From Gordius sp. MW1 (lineage: Eukaryota > Nematomorpha > Gordioida > Gordea > Gordiidae): a stretch of DNA of 64,000 nt. A program made the translations under genes and the position numbers. Below the pieces are notes generated by a model, which searched no databases, was not told where the DNA came from, and saw nothing but the letters and a program-made list of their open reading frames with translations. The stretch is taken from assembly GCA_964036665.1 (NCBI GenBank), contig OZ038526.1, positions 8,184,001 to 8,248,000 on the forward strand, in the 5' to 3' direction. Positions 13,701 through 24,620 of the stretch are shown here, piece by piece. The number at the start of each line of letters is the position of its first letter. Position 1 is the first letter of the stretch.

Positions 13701-13769
13701 GTGCGAATAAGCGGATAAGGGGTCGTAAGTAGACGTAGTTTTAGCCCTCTTGCGGGCGGAGGATCTCAT
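4720..13769 (-). CDS. ZMYND8-like: ZMYND8-like chromatin reader (PHD-bromodomain-PWWP-coiled coil-MYND), spliced
   Basis: Inferred exons, 5' to 3' on the minus strand: 13,769-13,671; 13,603-13,373; 12,561-12,469; 12,316-12,224; 9,096-8,645; 8,449-8,182; 8,073-7,909; 7,800-7,750; tentative 7,657-7,512 and 7,425-7,404; 7,269-5,812; 5,756-5,670; 5,545-5,320; 5,260-4,995; 4,845-4,720. Every junction is GT-AG and phase-compatible, giving about 1,260 residues. Domains in order: a PHD finger (FCWVCH, NCSNCP, FHEQC, VCPEC); a bromodomain over exons 3-5 (YKILLKF, NPLDL, DIRWLFHNASIVYS); CPECY; a PWWP (LVWAKVKGFCYWPAKAL, RFFGKHEK, AWVPITNCYLFS); a 486-residue Ser/Thr/Pro/Asn-rich disordered exon; a coiled coil ending IKRKQW; and a MYND finger (CAACLKEAVYHCC, CQIAHWEVH, C) seven residues before the stop. 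This order is diagnostic of ZMYND8/ZMYND11, nuclear readers of acetylated and methylated histone tails; the CWVCH and KKKQWCANC-like blocks favour ZMYND8. The exons at 7.4-7.66 kb are the least certain. Confidence 0.9.
9097..12223 (-). other. Large repeat-bearing intron of the ZMYND8-like gene
   Basis: This 3.1-kb intron separates the two halves of the bromodomain. It contains a decayed TGGGCGTAGCC-family piece near 9,628-9,700 (GGGCATAACCAGG then an 18-G run), another near 9,787, a GC-richer stretch at 10,050-10,210, the 133-bp tandem array at about 10,700-11,560, and a C run with TGGCTAGGCCC near 12,080-12,120. The small ORF at 11,697-11,903 has no recognisable motif. The neighbouring exons splice cleanly across it (AGG|GTGAGA to TTTTAG|AAC). 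Confidence 0.7.
10695..11560. repeat. 133-bp intronic tandem repeat, about 6 copies
   Basis: The word AGGATAGGCTTA recurs at about 10,726, 10,877, 11,010, 11,143, 11,276 and 11,400. The three central steps are exactly 133 bp. The middle units are almost identical, while the outer ones are diverged or carry deletions (last steps 124 bp or irregular). Each unit holds ATGATCATTAGCTCAAGCTC. It has no coding capacity and lies entirely inside the bromodomain intron. Confidence 0.9.
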
Positions 13770-14276
13770 AATCGGAACCGAAACTAGACGAGATCGTAAC
13801 ACTAATTATATTGTTTCAACACCCAAAAAATCAAAAAGAAAATATTTTAGCGCTAAGACTTCCACAAGTAAAATATTTTTTAATAATTTAAAGTTTAACT
13901 CTCTGCTGTTCACCTTATAAATACTTACACTGCTCTTCAAATTTTATAGAGCCATAATTTGGGTGTGGTTGTTTTGTTAACTTCCATAATTGATACTAAA
14001 TACCTAATTGATTATAATAATTAAGTATCAAAAGGTAATAAATTACTATCCATATAATGATTTTGATTAAGACCTTCGATATTTCTCCATATGGCTTTTT
14101 AAATTTATAAAAAAAAATTTATATTTTCATTGGGTCGTTTAAAATAATAATCTATCTCAAAAACGGTTCGATATAAACAAATTAAATTTGCAGAGAGAGT
14201 GTAAAACACATTTGATTTTTTCCTTTAAACCTAAATTCCTCTCCGCCTAATCGGCGGAGTTTCAAATATATTGAAT

Positions 14277-14450
14277 CATGGGCGTAGCTAAGGGGGGGGG
14301 GGGGGGAGGGGCGGCTGCCCCCTCTAAATCCAAAAAATTTAATTTAATTAAATTATGGCTAAAATTTCAAGAAAAGGTCATTTTTCCCTCCCTAAATCAA
14401 TATTGCCCCCCCCCTCTAATTCAGATCCCCTGGCTGCTTTCTCCTCTAAG
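14277..14450. mobile_element. TGGGCGTAGCC-family hAT fragment
   Basis: It begins CATGGGCGTAGCTAAGG, followed by a 14-G run and GGCTGCCCCCTC, and ends in a C run with CCTGGCTGC. The outer right terminal repeat is missing, so this is a partial copy. Confidence 0.5.
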
Positions 14451-15890
14451 CTAGGTCCGTCTCTAAGTCTGGTAGTTGGAGGAGAGGTCATTGTTTAATT
14501 CTTTGTTTTATGCAAGTCTTTATTTATTGATTTATATATTATAATAAAATTATGTTTTTCTTTAGAAAAAATAGGTATAAGATTATAATGGTGTTACCCA
14601 AACAGAATTACATTAGAAAACTCGTTGAGTATGTTGAAAACTGATATAAAAATATAGCATAAACCTTTTGACTTTCCTGCTAACATTTAAAAACAATGTC
14701 TAGCTATGTCTACTTGACGACAGAAATTTAGAAATTAGTTGGAAAAGTAAATTTATCGTTTGGGTGTTAGAGATCTCGAATATTAAGACATGTATCACGT
14801 GACACCTTTTATGTCATCAAGTTTCCATTTTTCGGAAAATGTCACTTGACTTAGAGTTAAAGAAGTGGGACTGTACGTTTTATAATATCTCTGATTTATA
14901 AAATTCTTTTAACAATTTTTCATATCCACTGAAAACCTCCATCTCCCCCGACTTAAAAACCTTGGTTGACACAATTAAAAGGGCTATCAATCCCCGAACG
15001 CTAAGCATCCGATTAATACCAATGTCCAAAAATAGAAGAAGCATCATGAAACCATTAATTTAAAAATTATAACATGCTTTAAAAACAAATATTTTATCAA
15101 AAAAGGAAAAAATATCATAATTTTGTTACTTTAAACTTTAATATTTCCTACTATAAATATTTTGAGACCCTGAAAAGTATGTTAAAAAAGTGTGCTACTC
15201 CTATATTTTAGAGTGTCCAATTCACCATAGACAAAACAAGGGACCAAACAAGGAGGTGTACCTCCTTCATTTTTTAATAATTATCATTTTGCCCCTCCCT
15301 AAATCATGATTACCCCCCCCCCTTAAATTCCAAAGTTGGTACGCCCATGCCCACCCCCCTCCTGAGTTAAAATCTTGGCTAACCCATGATTGTCATTAAA
15401 TCTTTTTTTTGTTAATTTACAATTTTATAGAAATTTGAGGGTAACGGTTAGGTAGTTAAAGGAGATGAGACGAATAATACATATGGGAAAAATGAGCTAT
15501 AGATACCACCTGTTTTCGCTGTCATAATTGTAGTAGCTATTATATTCCGCAATGACCGCAGTCACTAAATTAATTATATTTACCTCATAATTTAATCGAT
15601 TGCAAAAAAATAATCAAATGGCAGCAGTTATATTATATTTATAAAAAGAGGGATAGAGAGGGGTTAATTGATCAAAACACTAGCCCCTCGTCCCTCCTTT
15701 TGGCATTACGGACGTGCCACCGGTTTTTGGGGACATTTTAAGACAATATTGCGCGTCATAATCGGCAAACGGCCAAGAGATCAAATGGAACGCTAACTTA
15801 AAGTCCCTGGTACAATTAAGATTGCAATATAAAATTTAATACCCCCGCCCCCACCCCCCTGGTTAAATGTTCTCATTTAGTATTTCCACA

Positions 15891-16054
15891 CATGGGCGTA
15901 GCCAGATTTTGGATTAGGGGGTGGGGGGCAAAACGTTTAAAACTTCAATTAGAGGGGGGCAAAACAGAATTTTTTTTAATTTTTAAGGGATTTTGCATTT
16001 AAAAAAATCGTCATTTAGGGGGGGGGGGGCGGCCGCCCCCTGGCTACGCCCATG
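15891..16054. mobile_element. TGGGCGTAGCC-family MITE, complete copy
   Basis: A 164-bp element with ends CATGGGCGTAGCCAG and CTGGCTACGCCCATG and internal G runs with GGCCGCCCCC. The flanks are TTTCCACA and TTGCTACA, 6 of 8 positions identical, consistent with an aged 8-bp duplication. Confidence 0.7.
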
Positions 16055-16183
16055 TTGCTACATATAGGGTAATATAAAACAATTATAGCCAAGACCCCTC
16101 CCTAACATTAAATTAAAGCTAAGTAATATAGATTTCACGATATTTAACAATACAAATCACATAAGATAATGTATGTGTCTTAC

Positions 16184-16445
16184 CTCCTTTAATAGGGAAT
16201 AATAGAACGGAAACCGTTGAAGGAATTTGAGATTTTGGTGGATGAGGATGTTACAAAAAATAATTAATAATAATAAACTAAAAGCTGATATGACTTTACC
16301 GCGTGGTCAAAATGTAAGAAAATGGTGTTGGTAATGAAGGTTGGATGTTGTGGATAAAACAATTCGAATTCATCATGGCATGCAACCTGTCAGAGATATG
16401 GTAGTAGAGAGAGAGAAAACGATGAGGCTTGACGTAGTAGGAGCT
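16184..16445 (-). promoter_or_regulatory. Possible 5' UTR exon and promoter of the ZMYND8-like gene
   Basis: On the minus strand this non-repetitive island ends with a strong donor, AAAGGAG|GTAAGAC at 16,184. About 240 bp upstream an A/T-rich box (AAATAAATAG at about 16,445) precedes CT-rich sequence. A short upstream ORF (MMNSNCF...) lies between. Splicing to the acceptor at about 13,802 would give a leader for the gene whose ATG is at 13,769. This is inference from position and splice signals only. Confidence 0.3.
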
Positions 16446-16482
16446 ATTTATTTAAGCCTTGAAAAAATTTAAACATAGAATT

Positions 16483-16796
16483 CATGGGCGTAGGCAGGTT
16501 TTGGATTAGGGGTGGGGGGGGGGGGCGAAACGTTCAAAAGTTCAATTAGGGGGGGGGGGGGGGCAAAACAATTTTTTTTAATTTTTAAGGCTTTTTTTTC
16601 AATAAGCATTTTTTATAAAACTTTAAAAAATTATAAAAATCATATGCGAGGTAAATATTCGAAAATTGCGATAGCGTTGAAATGACAAATAATGATTCCG
16701 ATTTTTTGTTTTTTGCATTGAAATTATTTTTTTTCTTAAATAAGGAGGGGGGAAGGGCAGCCGCCCCCCCCCCTGCCCCCCCTGGCTACGCCCATG
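16483..16796. mobile_element. TGGGCGTAGCC-family MITE, complete copy
   Basis: The ends are CATGGGCGTAGGCAGG and CCTGGCTACGCCCATG, 314 bp apart, with two long G runs inside. No target duplication is recognisable at the flanks. It lies just upstream of the putative first exon of the ZMYND8-like gene. Confidence 0.65.
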
Positions 16797-17221
16797 TTTA
16801 AAAGGATGTTTTTATATCTAACAAATTTGACTTACATGACTTTTTTGGGCGATTCTAACAACGCTAAAAAATACATTAAAAACTCGCTTCTATTTGGTGT
16901 TTTTTGCAAAAATTATAAAATTAAATTTCACTAGCAACTTATCCCATATTAAGGTGGATATATTTGAAATCTATAATATACAATGAGATTTATAACTGAA
17001 TGAAAATTTATTTCAAAACACATTTTGTCATCTTAAAACATATATTTTTTTAGATAATGCCAAAAATTATAGGCATGCTACAAGTTTCGCTTCATAAAAT
17101 TGATCTAATTTTTATTAGAAATGCCTCACTTGTGCTCCTAAATTAGTTTTAATCTTTAAGCAATAAAATGCGCGTTTTGCCTCTCCACATGGCTATATTT
17201 TCGATGAACACCACTAGAGGC

Positions 17222-17394
17222 CCTGGGGGTAGCCAATTTGGATTAGAGGGGGGGGGGCAAAACGTTTAAAAATTCAATTAGAGGGAGGGGGGGGGGCAAA
17301 ACATAATTTTTTTTTTGAATTTTTCAACGTTTTTGCATTGAACTTTTTTTTCTCGTAATTTAGGGGGGGGGGGGGGGGGCTAGCTACGCCCATG
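17222..17394. mobile_element. TGGGCGTAGCC-family MITE, decayed left end
   Basis: The left end is degraded (CTGGGGGTAGCCAATTTGG). The right end is GCTAGCTACGCCCATG after a 17-G run. Same family as the copies at 15.9 and 34.6 kb. Confidence 0.55.
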
Positions 17395-18315
17395 CCAACA
17401 GGCGTCAAGAAAATTTTAAAATTTCAATTAATTAATCAATCTACCACGCTAAAGTTGTTTTGTTAAGATATTTGACGTTGGCATTCAACAAACCCTTGAT
17501 TTATTCTCTCACGTCTGAAATGGGTAAGCATTGTTCTTCCCTCACTCACAGCCAAACTACGTTAAAATCACTTTGATTTATCACTTTTGTTGACCATATT
17601 ATTAAAATATATTTTTTATGGAAATATGAAAAAAAGGCATTTATCACTCGATCTGTCTGTGCCACCCCACCACCACGCCAGTGCATAAATTTAACCATTA
17701 TATCGGAACTTGTTGTACTTTATTGTGTTTGCATGGTGCAGCAGCAGCAATATCCAGTGATGTGATTCTGAGTTTAATAGCAAATACCAACTTATAGTAA
17801 GCAAGCATGTACCACCAATACCAGAGTTTATCTCACGTTGGTTACAACTAAGAACAAGTACCAAAACATCGAATAGACAAATTTTCTCAGACGTTCCGTT
17901 AAACTCAAATTGTTTTCCATTCTGGACATTGTCACTTTACTAACAATTTTGTCAGAGGCCGATATAATATTTGTGTTTTGTACAGCGTAAGGGGCAGTGG
18001 GTTGGTTGGCTTTTAGAACAGTTTTAATTTAATTTCGCCAATTTCCATAAACAAAGTCGGCTTGACAATAAAGGGCATCAGCAATGAGATGACCTTGCGT
18101 TCATGCTAGACGCGGGGGGGGGGGGCTGGGTTAAGTATTATAGGCAGACGCTTTAAGGGTTGTCGATTTTGGTGCAAAAAATATATAACTAAAAAATAGT
18201 TTGAGATTTAATTATGGAGCTAAAAGATGGGGTTTACAGTCGCATTTTGCTTTATTTTAGGTCACCGTCCCTCACAACGATTGCTCTCTGAGGCATCAAC
18301 ATCACATAGGTGCAT
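17395..18315. other. No gene recognised
   Basis: This is a less repetitive stretch with somewhat higher GC around 17,640-18,060. No ORF above 60 codons, splice pair or RNA gene could be supported. A G run follows at 18,114-18,125. Confidence 0.3.
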
Positions 18316-18480
18316 CATGGGTATAGCCAAGGAGGGGTAAAAACAAGAGGCGGTTGCTCCCCTCTAAATTCAAAAATTTATTAATATTATGGCTAAAATT
18401 TCAAAAAATGATTATTTTGCCCCTCCTTAAATCATTATTGCCCCCTTCCCCCTCTAATTCCAATGCTGGCTACGCCCAAG
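18316..18480. mobile_element. TGGGCGTAGCC-family MITE
   Basis: It starts CATGGGTATAGCCAAGG and ends CTGGCTACGCCCAAG, with the family's typical GGTTGCTCCCCTC and CCCCTTCCCCCTC internal words. A long, clear target duplication is not visible. Confidence 0.55.
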
Positions 18481-19316
18481 CATAGGTGAGACGATTTTAC
18501 TGCGGGTACGGAAACTTTATGCAACAAAAAATAAGTATTAACATTTTAAATCATGGTTCATAATTGATTTTATTCATTTTAGCTTACAATTGAAATATTG
18601 GCAAAAAAAATAACGAAATACGTGCCACGTGTATACGTTTGTACATAGTTATTTAGTTTTATAAATACCGCATTTCATTTTTTGCAATCTCAATTTATCT
18701 CTGTTCTCGATTATTGTTATTGAAGCAAAATTCATTTGAAATATAGTCTGTATATTTGTTGTTAAAAATTATAAAAACGCTTAAATTACAATTACTTCTA
18801 GACTTTGATTGTGCTACAATCAAATTTTTTTGATTAGAATTGGTTTCAACGTGCGTGTGAAGTATGCCACCAGTTTAAGGATTATGATAATCATAGTTTT
18901 TAAAAGATATAAAGGATTTGCTAATTATTTGCTTTGATTGGATCCTAACGCCGTGCGAGCTTATTGTAGACCACATTTAGCGTGAAGTGTTTTGAAAAAT
19001 GAGACAAACATAAATCTGAATCGAGTTTGAAAATTATACCCTTGTTTTAATTCTCAAATTAGGCTAAAGCGCTATCCTATAGTAACCACGACTAGAATTT
19101 AGGACAAAATTATTCACGAATCTATTCCTTTGCATTAGTGTTGTAAAAAGAGCTGAGTTTTATTGGTAGACCTTTAATTTTTCGAACTGTTTTTGTTAGT
19201 CGAGCTCAAGGCTTAGTCAAAATTTGAAAAACAGACCAGAATCGAAAGTTACTCTTGGTTAAACCAAGGGTTGACCCGACAAAATCCAGCCGTTTTTACA
19301 ACTTTACATACTACGC
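18481..19316. other. No gene recognised
   Basis: AT-rich sequence without a supportable ORF, RNA gene or complete transposon. At about 19,255-19,300 the word CCAGCCGTTTTTACAAC matches 52-68 and a close variant at 57,888, so that end belongs to the long-armed repeat family. Confidence 0.3.
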
Positions 19317-19583
19317 TCATAACTTTAAAAAATAACTGAAATAAAGAGAACAAAAATCGGAGAATAAATAATTATAATTTGTAAAAAGGTGTTTAAGCAA
19401 AGGCATTAAGATTCCTTTTTCCCAGCACTGCTTTTCTCCCCTATAGTGACCACTACCCATACAACAATAGGTCCTAAAACCCAAGCCCTTCTGAAAGAAT
19501 TGGGACGCCGTATAGCTGCCAAAATCCTTGACAATAGGGAAACTTTTTTCATTAAACAGAAAATCGGAATCATTATTTGTCAT
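19317..19583 (-). CDS. Small ORF of unknown function, possible exon
   Basis: An 88-codon ORF starting with ATG. Its first about 55 residues are of mixed composition (MTNNDSDF, FPIVKDFGSY, FRTYCCMGSGHYRGEKQCW), which is unusual for chance ORFs in this AT-rich DNA. The last 20 residues are Phe/Tyr/Leu-rich and look like read-through of non-coding sequence. It may be the first exon of a minus-strand gene or part of an unidentified mobile element. No family is recognised. Confidence 0.25.
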   Translation of the reverse strand: MTNNDSDFLFNEKSFPIVKDFGSYTASQFFQKGLGFRTYCCMGSGHYRGEKQCWEKGILMPLLKHLFTNYNYLFSDFCSLYFSYFLKL

Positions 19584-21876
19584 TTCAACGGTATCGCAGT
19601 TTTCGAATGTTTACCTCGCATATGATTTTTATAGTTTTTTATAGTTCATTTAATAAAAAATGCCTATTGAAAAAAAAACGTCTTGAATTTATCTTTGAAT
19701 GATTGAAATTTTTCTAGCCATCTAGCGGAACGCCTCGCGTCTATGGCTTCCCCCAATTTTTTCTTGTAACCAAAGGTTAACGATTGTCGTTCGCTCGCGG
19801 CTTAAGGTAAAACTCCTTGAGCTCTTTCCAAAATTGGAGAGACATCCACGTTTAGTTATATACAAATGATAAAACTTAATGCGTAAAGAAAGATTAAAGA
19901 ACTGTAAAGTCACTTTTTTCACCCGAACCCGACCCGAAATTAATATTATTAACCCCGAGCCCGATCCGACCGCAAAGCATTTTAAAATTTTCAACCGGAA
20001 TCCGACCCGACCCGAAAGCGTTTAATTTTTTTAATCGAATCCCTCCCGAACGTTTCAAATTTTGGTATCGTTATTATTATCTGATAACGGAGACCGCATC
20101 TTTTTAACAAATCTTATTTTTTGTATTACGCTTAAATATGTAACTTTGTTTTCGTGAAAATAAACTTTTTGACCATAAAAAAATTACAAAACAATTAATT
20201 ATTGCTTTAATTTTACATGAGAAATATAATTAAACTCCCCTTAAGCCATAAGTAGCCATTGGACTGGTACGAAATAGAGGAGGACGGCCAACAAAAGTGT
20301 CAATGCCAGGTTAAATAAGAAAGGCAGGGTGAAATTAATGATACTGTAAAGCATTTATACAAAATAATATTAATTAAAAATAGGGATACTATAAAAAAAA
20401 CAGAAAAACTTAGAATAAAATAATTAATGTATCAAAGTTCATAACAACTGTTTTTGAAATCCAATATTATTTTAATTCAGTAATATTTGCATCAGATTTG
20501 TGAATAAGTCCATGAAAAAGTGCACTTTTTACATAAAGAAAACTAGTTTGAAGGCTTGCATAATCATTAAAAGAAAACTCATATGTAAAACATATTTAAT
20601 GTGCAGAAAAAGACTTAAACTAATTACATTGATCATCTACATAATGGAGATATAAAATCAACCGGCAACAGGTTTGCAAATTCTGGTAGAGTCTTTTTAC
20701 GACGAACACAAATATATTCTTTAAGTATTTCCCCTTATGCGCCACTTGGAAATATTTGGTTTCAAAGTTGCTAAAACACAGATATTCGCGTTTTCAAACG
20801 TTAAAAACTTTCAAATTAATCGGGGTTTAATAAAATTTTATAAATAAAGGGGAAAGGAATCCATTAAGTTTTTTTCAACCTAACTATATTAATCTTTTAA
20901 ATTAACTTACCTCTAGTTTTTACATTCACAAATTGCCCCTGACATGAGCTCACCCTCTATTCTTTTTGAAACAAGTAATTAAGTGCGTGTTGTTGTTTCC
21001 CTACCAATACTAAAAAAGCCCGGCTCATTGGCCGGCCTTCTGGTTTAAAAAAAAACCACGGGCCGTAATATAACCAAATGAGCTCGAGCCTGGTCTAGAT
21101 ATACGTATGGCCCTCTAAATCCCCGTTACAAAATCAATTACATTTTTATTTGTTTTATAGGTCTATAAACAAAGGTTTTTTCTATGTTTATTAAATTATA
21201 GAGAATGGATTCCCATTTATTTATAAATTAAAATTATTAAATTAAAATTTTACCGATTAATTTGCAAGTTATTACCGTTTGGGGAGGCCAAAATCGCTGT
21301 TTTTCACAACTTTTATAAAAATGTATTCGTGTACACCGCAAAAAACTGTACAAAAATCTGTAAACAGTTTGCCGGTTTTTTCTTGTTGAACCGTGTTTGT
21401 TTAATAAAACATATCTAATACTCCAATTACCAAAACGCACTTTAAAATAAAAACAAAAAGTTATTTAAAAATTTCCAATAATTAATAAAAAAATGTAATT
21501 ATGAAACTTTTTGATACGTTCTCCGTAGGATGCGACTGTGTCCAACACATTTGGCACACTTTGGCACGTATCTTGTATGCTTTGATCTTTAATGAACTTT
21601 TTGGAACTCTAAACAGCAATCGTAGCATGATAATTTTTATTACAATCTAAGCATAGACTACATAGACTGCTCATGCCTTATGTTTCATATAATGAAATGT
21701 GCTTTATTAATTCGACCATTTTGAATTTACCTATCTCCCATGTCTTCTTTCTGCAATGTACCCCCCAGTGTTAAAACAAAAAAATTGAATTTATCTTCCT
21801 TATTTGTTAATAAATACAAAAGAATGTTAATAAGTGATTATTATATAAAATGGTAAAGTTGATGAGCAGTCTATCT
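19584..21876. repeat. Decayed repeat fragments, including GC-rich hAT-like and long-arm repeat pieces
   Basis: At about 19,915-20,055 there is a CCCGACCC-rich stretch resembling the GC-rich hAT ends at 31.1 kb. At about 20,690-20,860 and, inverted, 21,240-21,430 there are diverged copies of the long-armed repeat (ACGAACACAAATAT; AACAGTTTGCCGG). At 21,005-21,075 there is another GGCC-rich piece. No host gene is seen; the ORFs at 19,722-19,994 and 21,237-21,440 fall inside these repeats. Confidence 0.45.
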
Positions 21877-22792
21877 TAGAGACCTGCACGGCCCGGCCCG
21901 CGGGCCGGATTTGGACGGGCTTCTGCTTGAAAATAAAACAACGGGCCGGGCCTGGACGGGCCGATATATAACTTAACGGGTTTGGACCGGGCCTATATAT
22001 ACTTAAGGCCCGTTAAAAGCCCATTGCAAAATCAATTAGATTTGGTATAAAAGCAGGTGTTTAATGCTCTAATTTACAATTAATTTAAGTAATGCTCTAA
22101 TTTACAATTAATTTAAGTATATTAAATTAACAAGGAAACTTAAATTTACGTTCTTTAATTCATCAATATCTCAACCCGCTAAATGTTAAAGATATAATGT
22201 GACTCCATGAGCGTAGCGTAGCCAATTTAAATTTAGTGGGGTACTTTAGGTAAGGCAAAAAAATATTTTTGAATTTCTGAATTTGGGGAGTGTGGTAGCA
22301 GTGGCGTAGCTAGGGGGGCCCGGGCCCAAGAGCAAAAACCGGGCCCCATGGGCCCCCCCCCCAAGGGAAAAATCTTGGGCCCCTGGGCCCCCTAAGGCAT
22401 TTTTTTATATTTTATCTTAATTAAGAAAAAATATGAAGATTATAATTTTTTTCTTTGAATATAACTTTAAATTATAATATAAAGCCCAAATATTTGTTTA
22501 ATAAATGCAATTTCAACGGTTAAATAGCCTAATATTAACTTTAAATAATATTAGAAATTAGGATCACTATCAAATTCTTTATAATAAGGCAAAAGATTTA
22601 GCTTCAATTTTTAATTTAGTACCTTCTACTAACGTATTAAAAAACCAAAAATGACACTTTTTACTCTTTTGAATCTACCAATTTATTCATTGATTTCAAA
22701 ATTGATTTATGTTATCTTATCATCGATAGAATAATAGCAGAATTAAACATAAGATTTTCGGAAATTAATTGTAATATATATAGGTAAGGTTT

Positions 22793-22961
22793 CATGGGCT
22801 TATCCAGCATTTGAATTAGAGGGTCGCAATAATGATTTAAAGAGGGGCAAAATAGTTATTTTTACAAATTTAAGCCATAATTTTAATAAATTTCAATTGG
22901 ATTGGGAAGGGGCGGCAACCCCTCCCTGCCCCCCCCCCCCCCCCCCTTGGCTAAGCCTATG
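22793..22961. mobile_element. TGGGCGTAGCC-family MITE nested in the hAT
   Basis: A 169-bp copy with ends CATGGGCTTATCCAG and TTGGCTAAGCCTATG. The flanks TAAGGTTT and GAAGGTTT match at 7 of 8 positions. It is the innermost layer of a three-level nest. Confidence 0.7.
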
Positions 22962-23117
22962 GAAGGTTTAAACCTTTCATCCCCTTTTTTTGCGATAAAT
23001 CTCTTTTATCAGAAGTAATTAATCATTATGAATTAAAACTGCAAGATGCCTAAATAATAATGGCAAAAAAATTATGTAATATATTATAATTCTTTACTTC
23101 GAATAAAATAAAACGCA

Positions 23118-23370
23118 ATGATATTTTTTTACTTATTAAAATTTTGCCCTCAATAAAATAATTTTAACTATCCCACTAACTTCATGCTCATGCGAAGGAT
23201 CGTTCTCATTGCTAAAATGGATTAAAACTATCTTCATCACAATTGGACAAGATATGTTTTCTTCCTTAGCTTTATTGAGCTTAGAACATGACTTTATAAA
23301 TGTTATTCCCCCGGATGATATTATAAATTCGTTTGCAACATCGAGTAAAAGCGTAATGAACTACTATTAA
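23118..23370 (+). pseudogene. hAT transposase C-terminal dimerisation region, fragment
   Basis: One frame reads LTIPLTSCSCEGSF, then a block containing IGQDMFSSLALLSLEHD, PPDDIINSFA, and a stop at about 23,370. This is the conserved end of ZMYM/DUF4371-type hAT transposases, where it mediates dimerisation and completes the RNase H-like fold. It points opposite to the rest of the transposase, located 140 bp to its right on the other strand. Confidence 0.75.
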
Positions 23371-23512
23371 AAGACTAATTTTAATATTTAATGAAAAATT
23401 ATCTGGGCTTTTAAACTTGTCTTATACTTTTTAACACTTTCAAAAATATTAAAATATTATTAAATTTACGAAAATTCCATCCTGGATTCAATTTAATCTC
23501 CATGCTTATTGT

Positions 23513-23848
23513 TTAACATATCTTGCATGTTTTTATGTACCACATGCACATATAAAGCCAATGATTTTTCAAAAAAGAATTTGTCATTTTTCCCCCTTTA
23601 TTAGTGATACAAAAGTTTGATAAATTAATATTAATAACAAATTCCGTAATTTTATAGACAATTGTTAACGCATTAAAACTTTCAAGGGATGAAAATCCCC
23701 CAAAAAATTCTTTTAATGTGCCATTGGATTCAACAAAATGTACACAAACGCTAAGTTGTTCTGTGCATCTCACATCTCTAATTTCATCTAAAATTATTAA
23801 GTAAAATTTTGATTCATTTAATTTTGACAGAATATTTTTAAGGTTCAT
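23513..23848 (-). pseudogene. hAT transposase DUF4371-like core, fragment
   Basis: An ATG-started 111-codon frame contains LIILDEIRDVRCTEQLSV and FFGGFSSLESFNALTI, matching the remembered DUF4371 pattern of a Asp-Glu-Thr-like motif followed by EQLS and a E-F-x-G-F segment. The catalytic-site Thr expected after Asp-Glu is Ile here. Near 23,560 an alternative frame reads SLALYVHVVHK, which is the next family block, so a frameshift lies inside. The expected downstream C-terminus is on the opposite strand. Confidence 0.7.
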
Positions 23849-24489
23849 TTAGCCGTTAAATTTATTTGTTCATTTTAATTTTTTAGCTGGTGTAAAGGGG
23901 GGGGGGGGGGGGTGGGGGTTGTGCAAATATATCTATAATATCATCAGGGGCAATAACTTCTCTAAATACTCGTCCTTAAACGAATTTTAATTTCATAATT
24001 AATTTTTTTATATTTTATGTTATAATTACGCTTTTTGAGGATCTAGCCTTAAAAAAGGCTTTTAAATGTTTTCATTGTTTTCCTGATATAAATGTTGTCT
24101 GGCCAATATTGCATATGTAGAATTAAAATTTGTTATATATATGGCCAAGATTTTTGGGGTTGTGGCAATAAATTATTTTTATAAAACTTTGTTGTAGTTT
24201 TTTTTACTATTTCTATTATTTTTTAAAATGTCAACGATTTCTTGTCAATATCCCCGTTCCACTTTGTGCCCTTACAATTCATTTATACAAAAACTTATTA
24301 TACCAAGTGAAGTTTTCTATATTGTTTCAACTACATTACTTTGTTTTATTTATGAATAAATTTTATTTATTTTATGCCCTAGAAACTTGCGGGTCTAAGA
24401 AATACCAGTGTGATGTTATTAGAAAAAATACACAAAGTAGTAGCGGAATTATAAGTTTGTCCAACGTTTATGAGGGAACAATTTTCATT

Positions 24490-24620
24490 TGCGTTTGACC
24501 CATGGTCGTATTGAGGTTTTGGATTAGGGGGGGGGGCAATCATAATTTTTTTATTTTAAGGGTTTTTGTAGTTAAAATTTTTTTTGTCCCCCCATGGCTT
24601 GACCAGCTCCCCCCCCCCCC
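24490..24620. mobile_element. Decayed TGGGCGTAGCC-family piece at the right end of the hAT
   Basis: It begins CCATGGTCGTATTGAGG and has the family's GGTTTTGGATTAGGGG word followed by a G run. It ends in CCCCCCATGGCTTGACC and a C run. Adjacent to the host element's right terminal repeat. Confidence 0.4.

Larger units (their letters stand above)
13770..16183 (-). other. 5' region and probable first intron of the ZMYND8-like gene
   Basis: Upstream of the start ATG an acceptor (ATAATTAG) lies at about 13,802, so 13,770-13,801 is probably 5' UTR. Beyond it are hAT-type pieces: one left end at 14,277 (CATGGGCGTAGCTAAGG), one right end at about 15,343 (GTACGCCCATG), and a complete small copy at 15,891-16,054. 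The remainder (about 14,460-15,230 and 15,360-15,840) has no recognisable gene. Confidence 0.4.
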
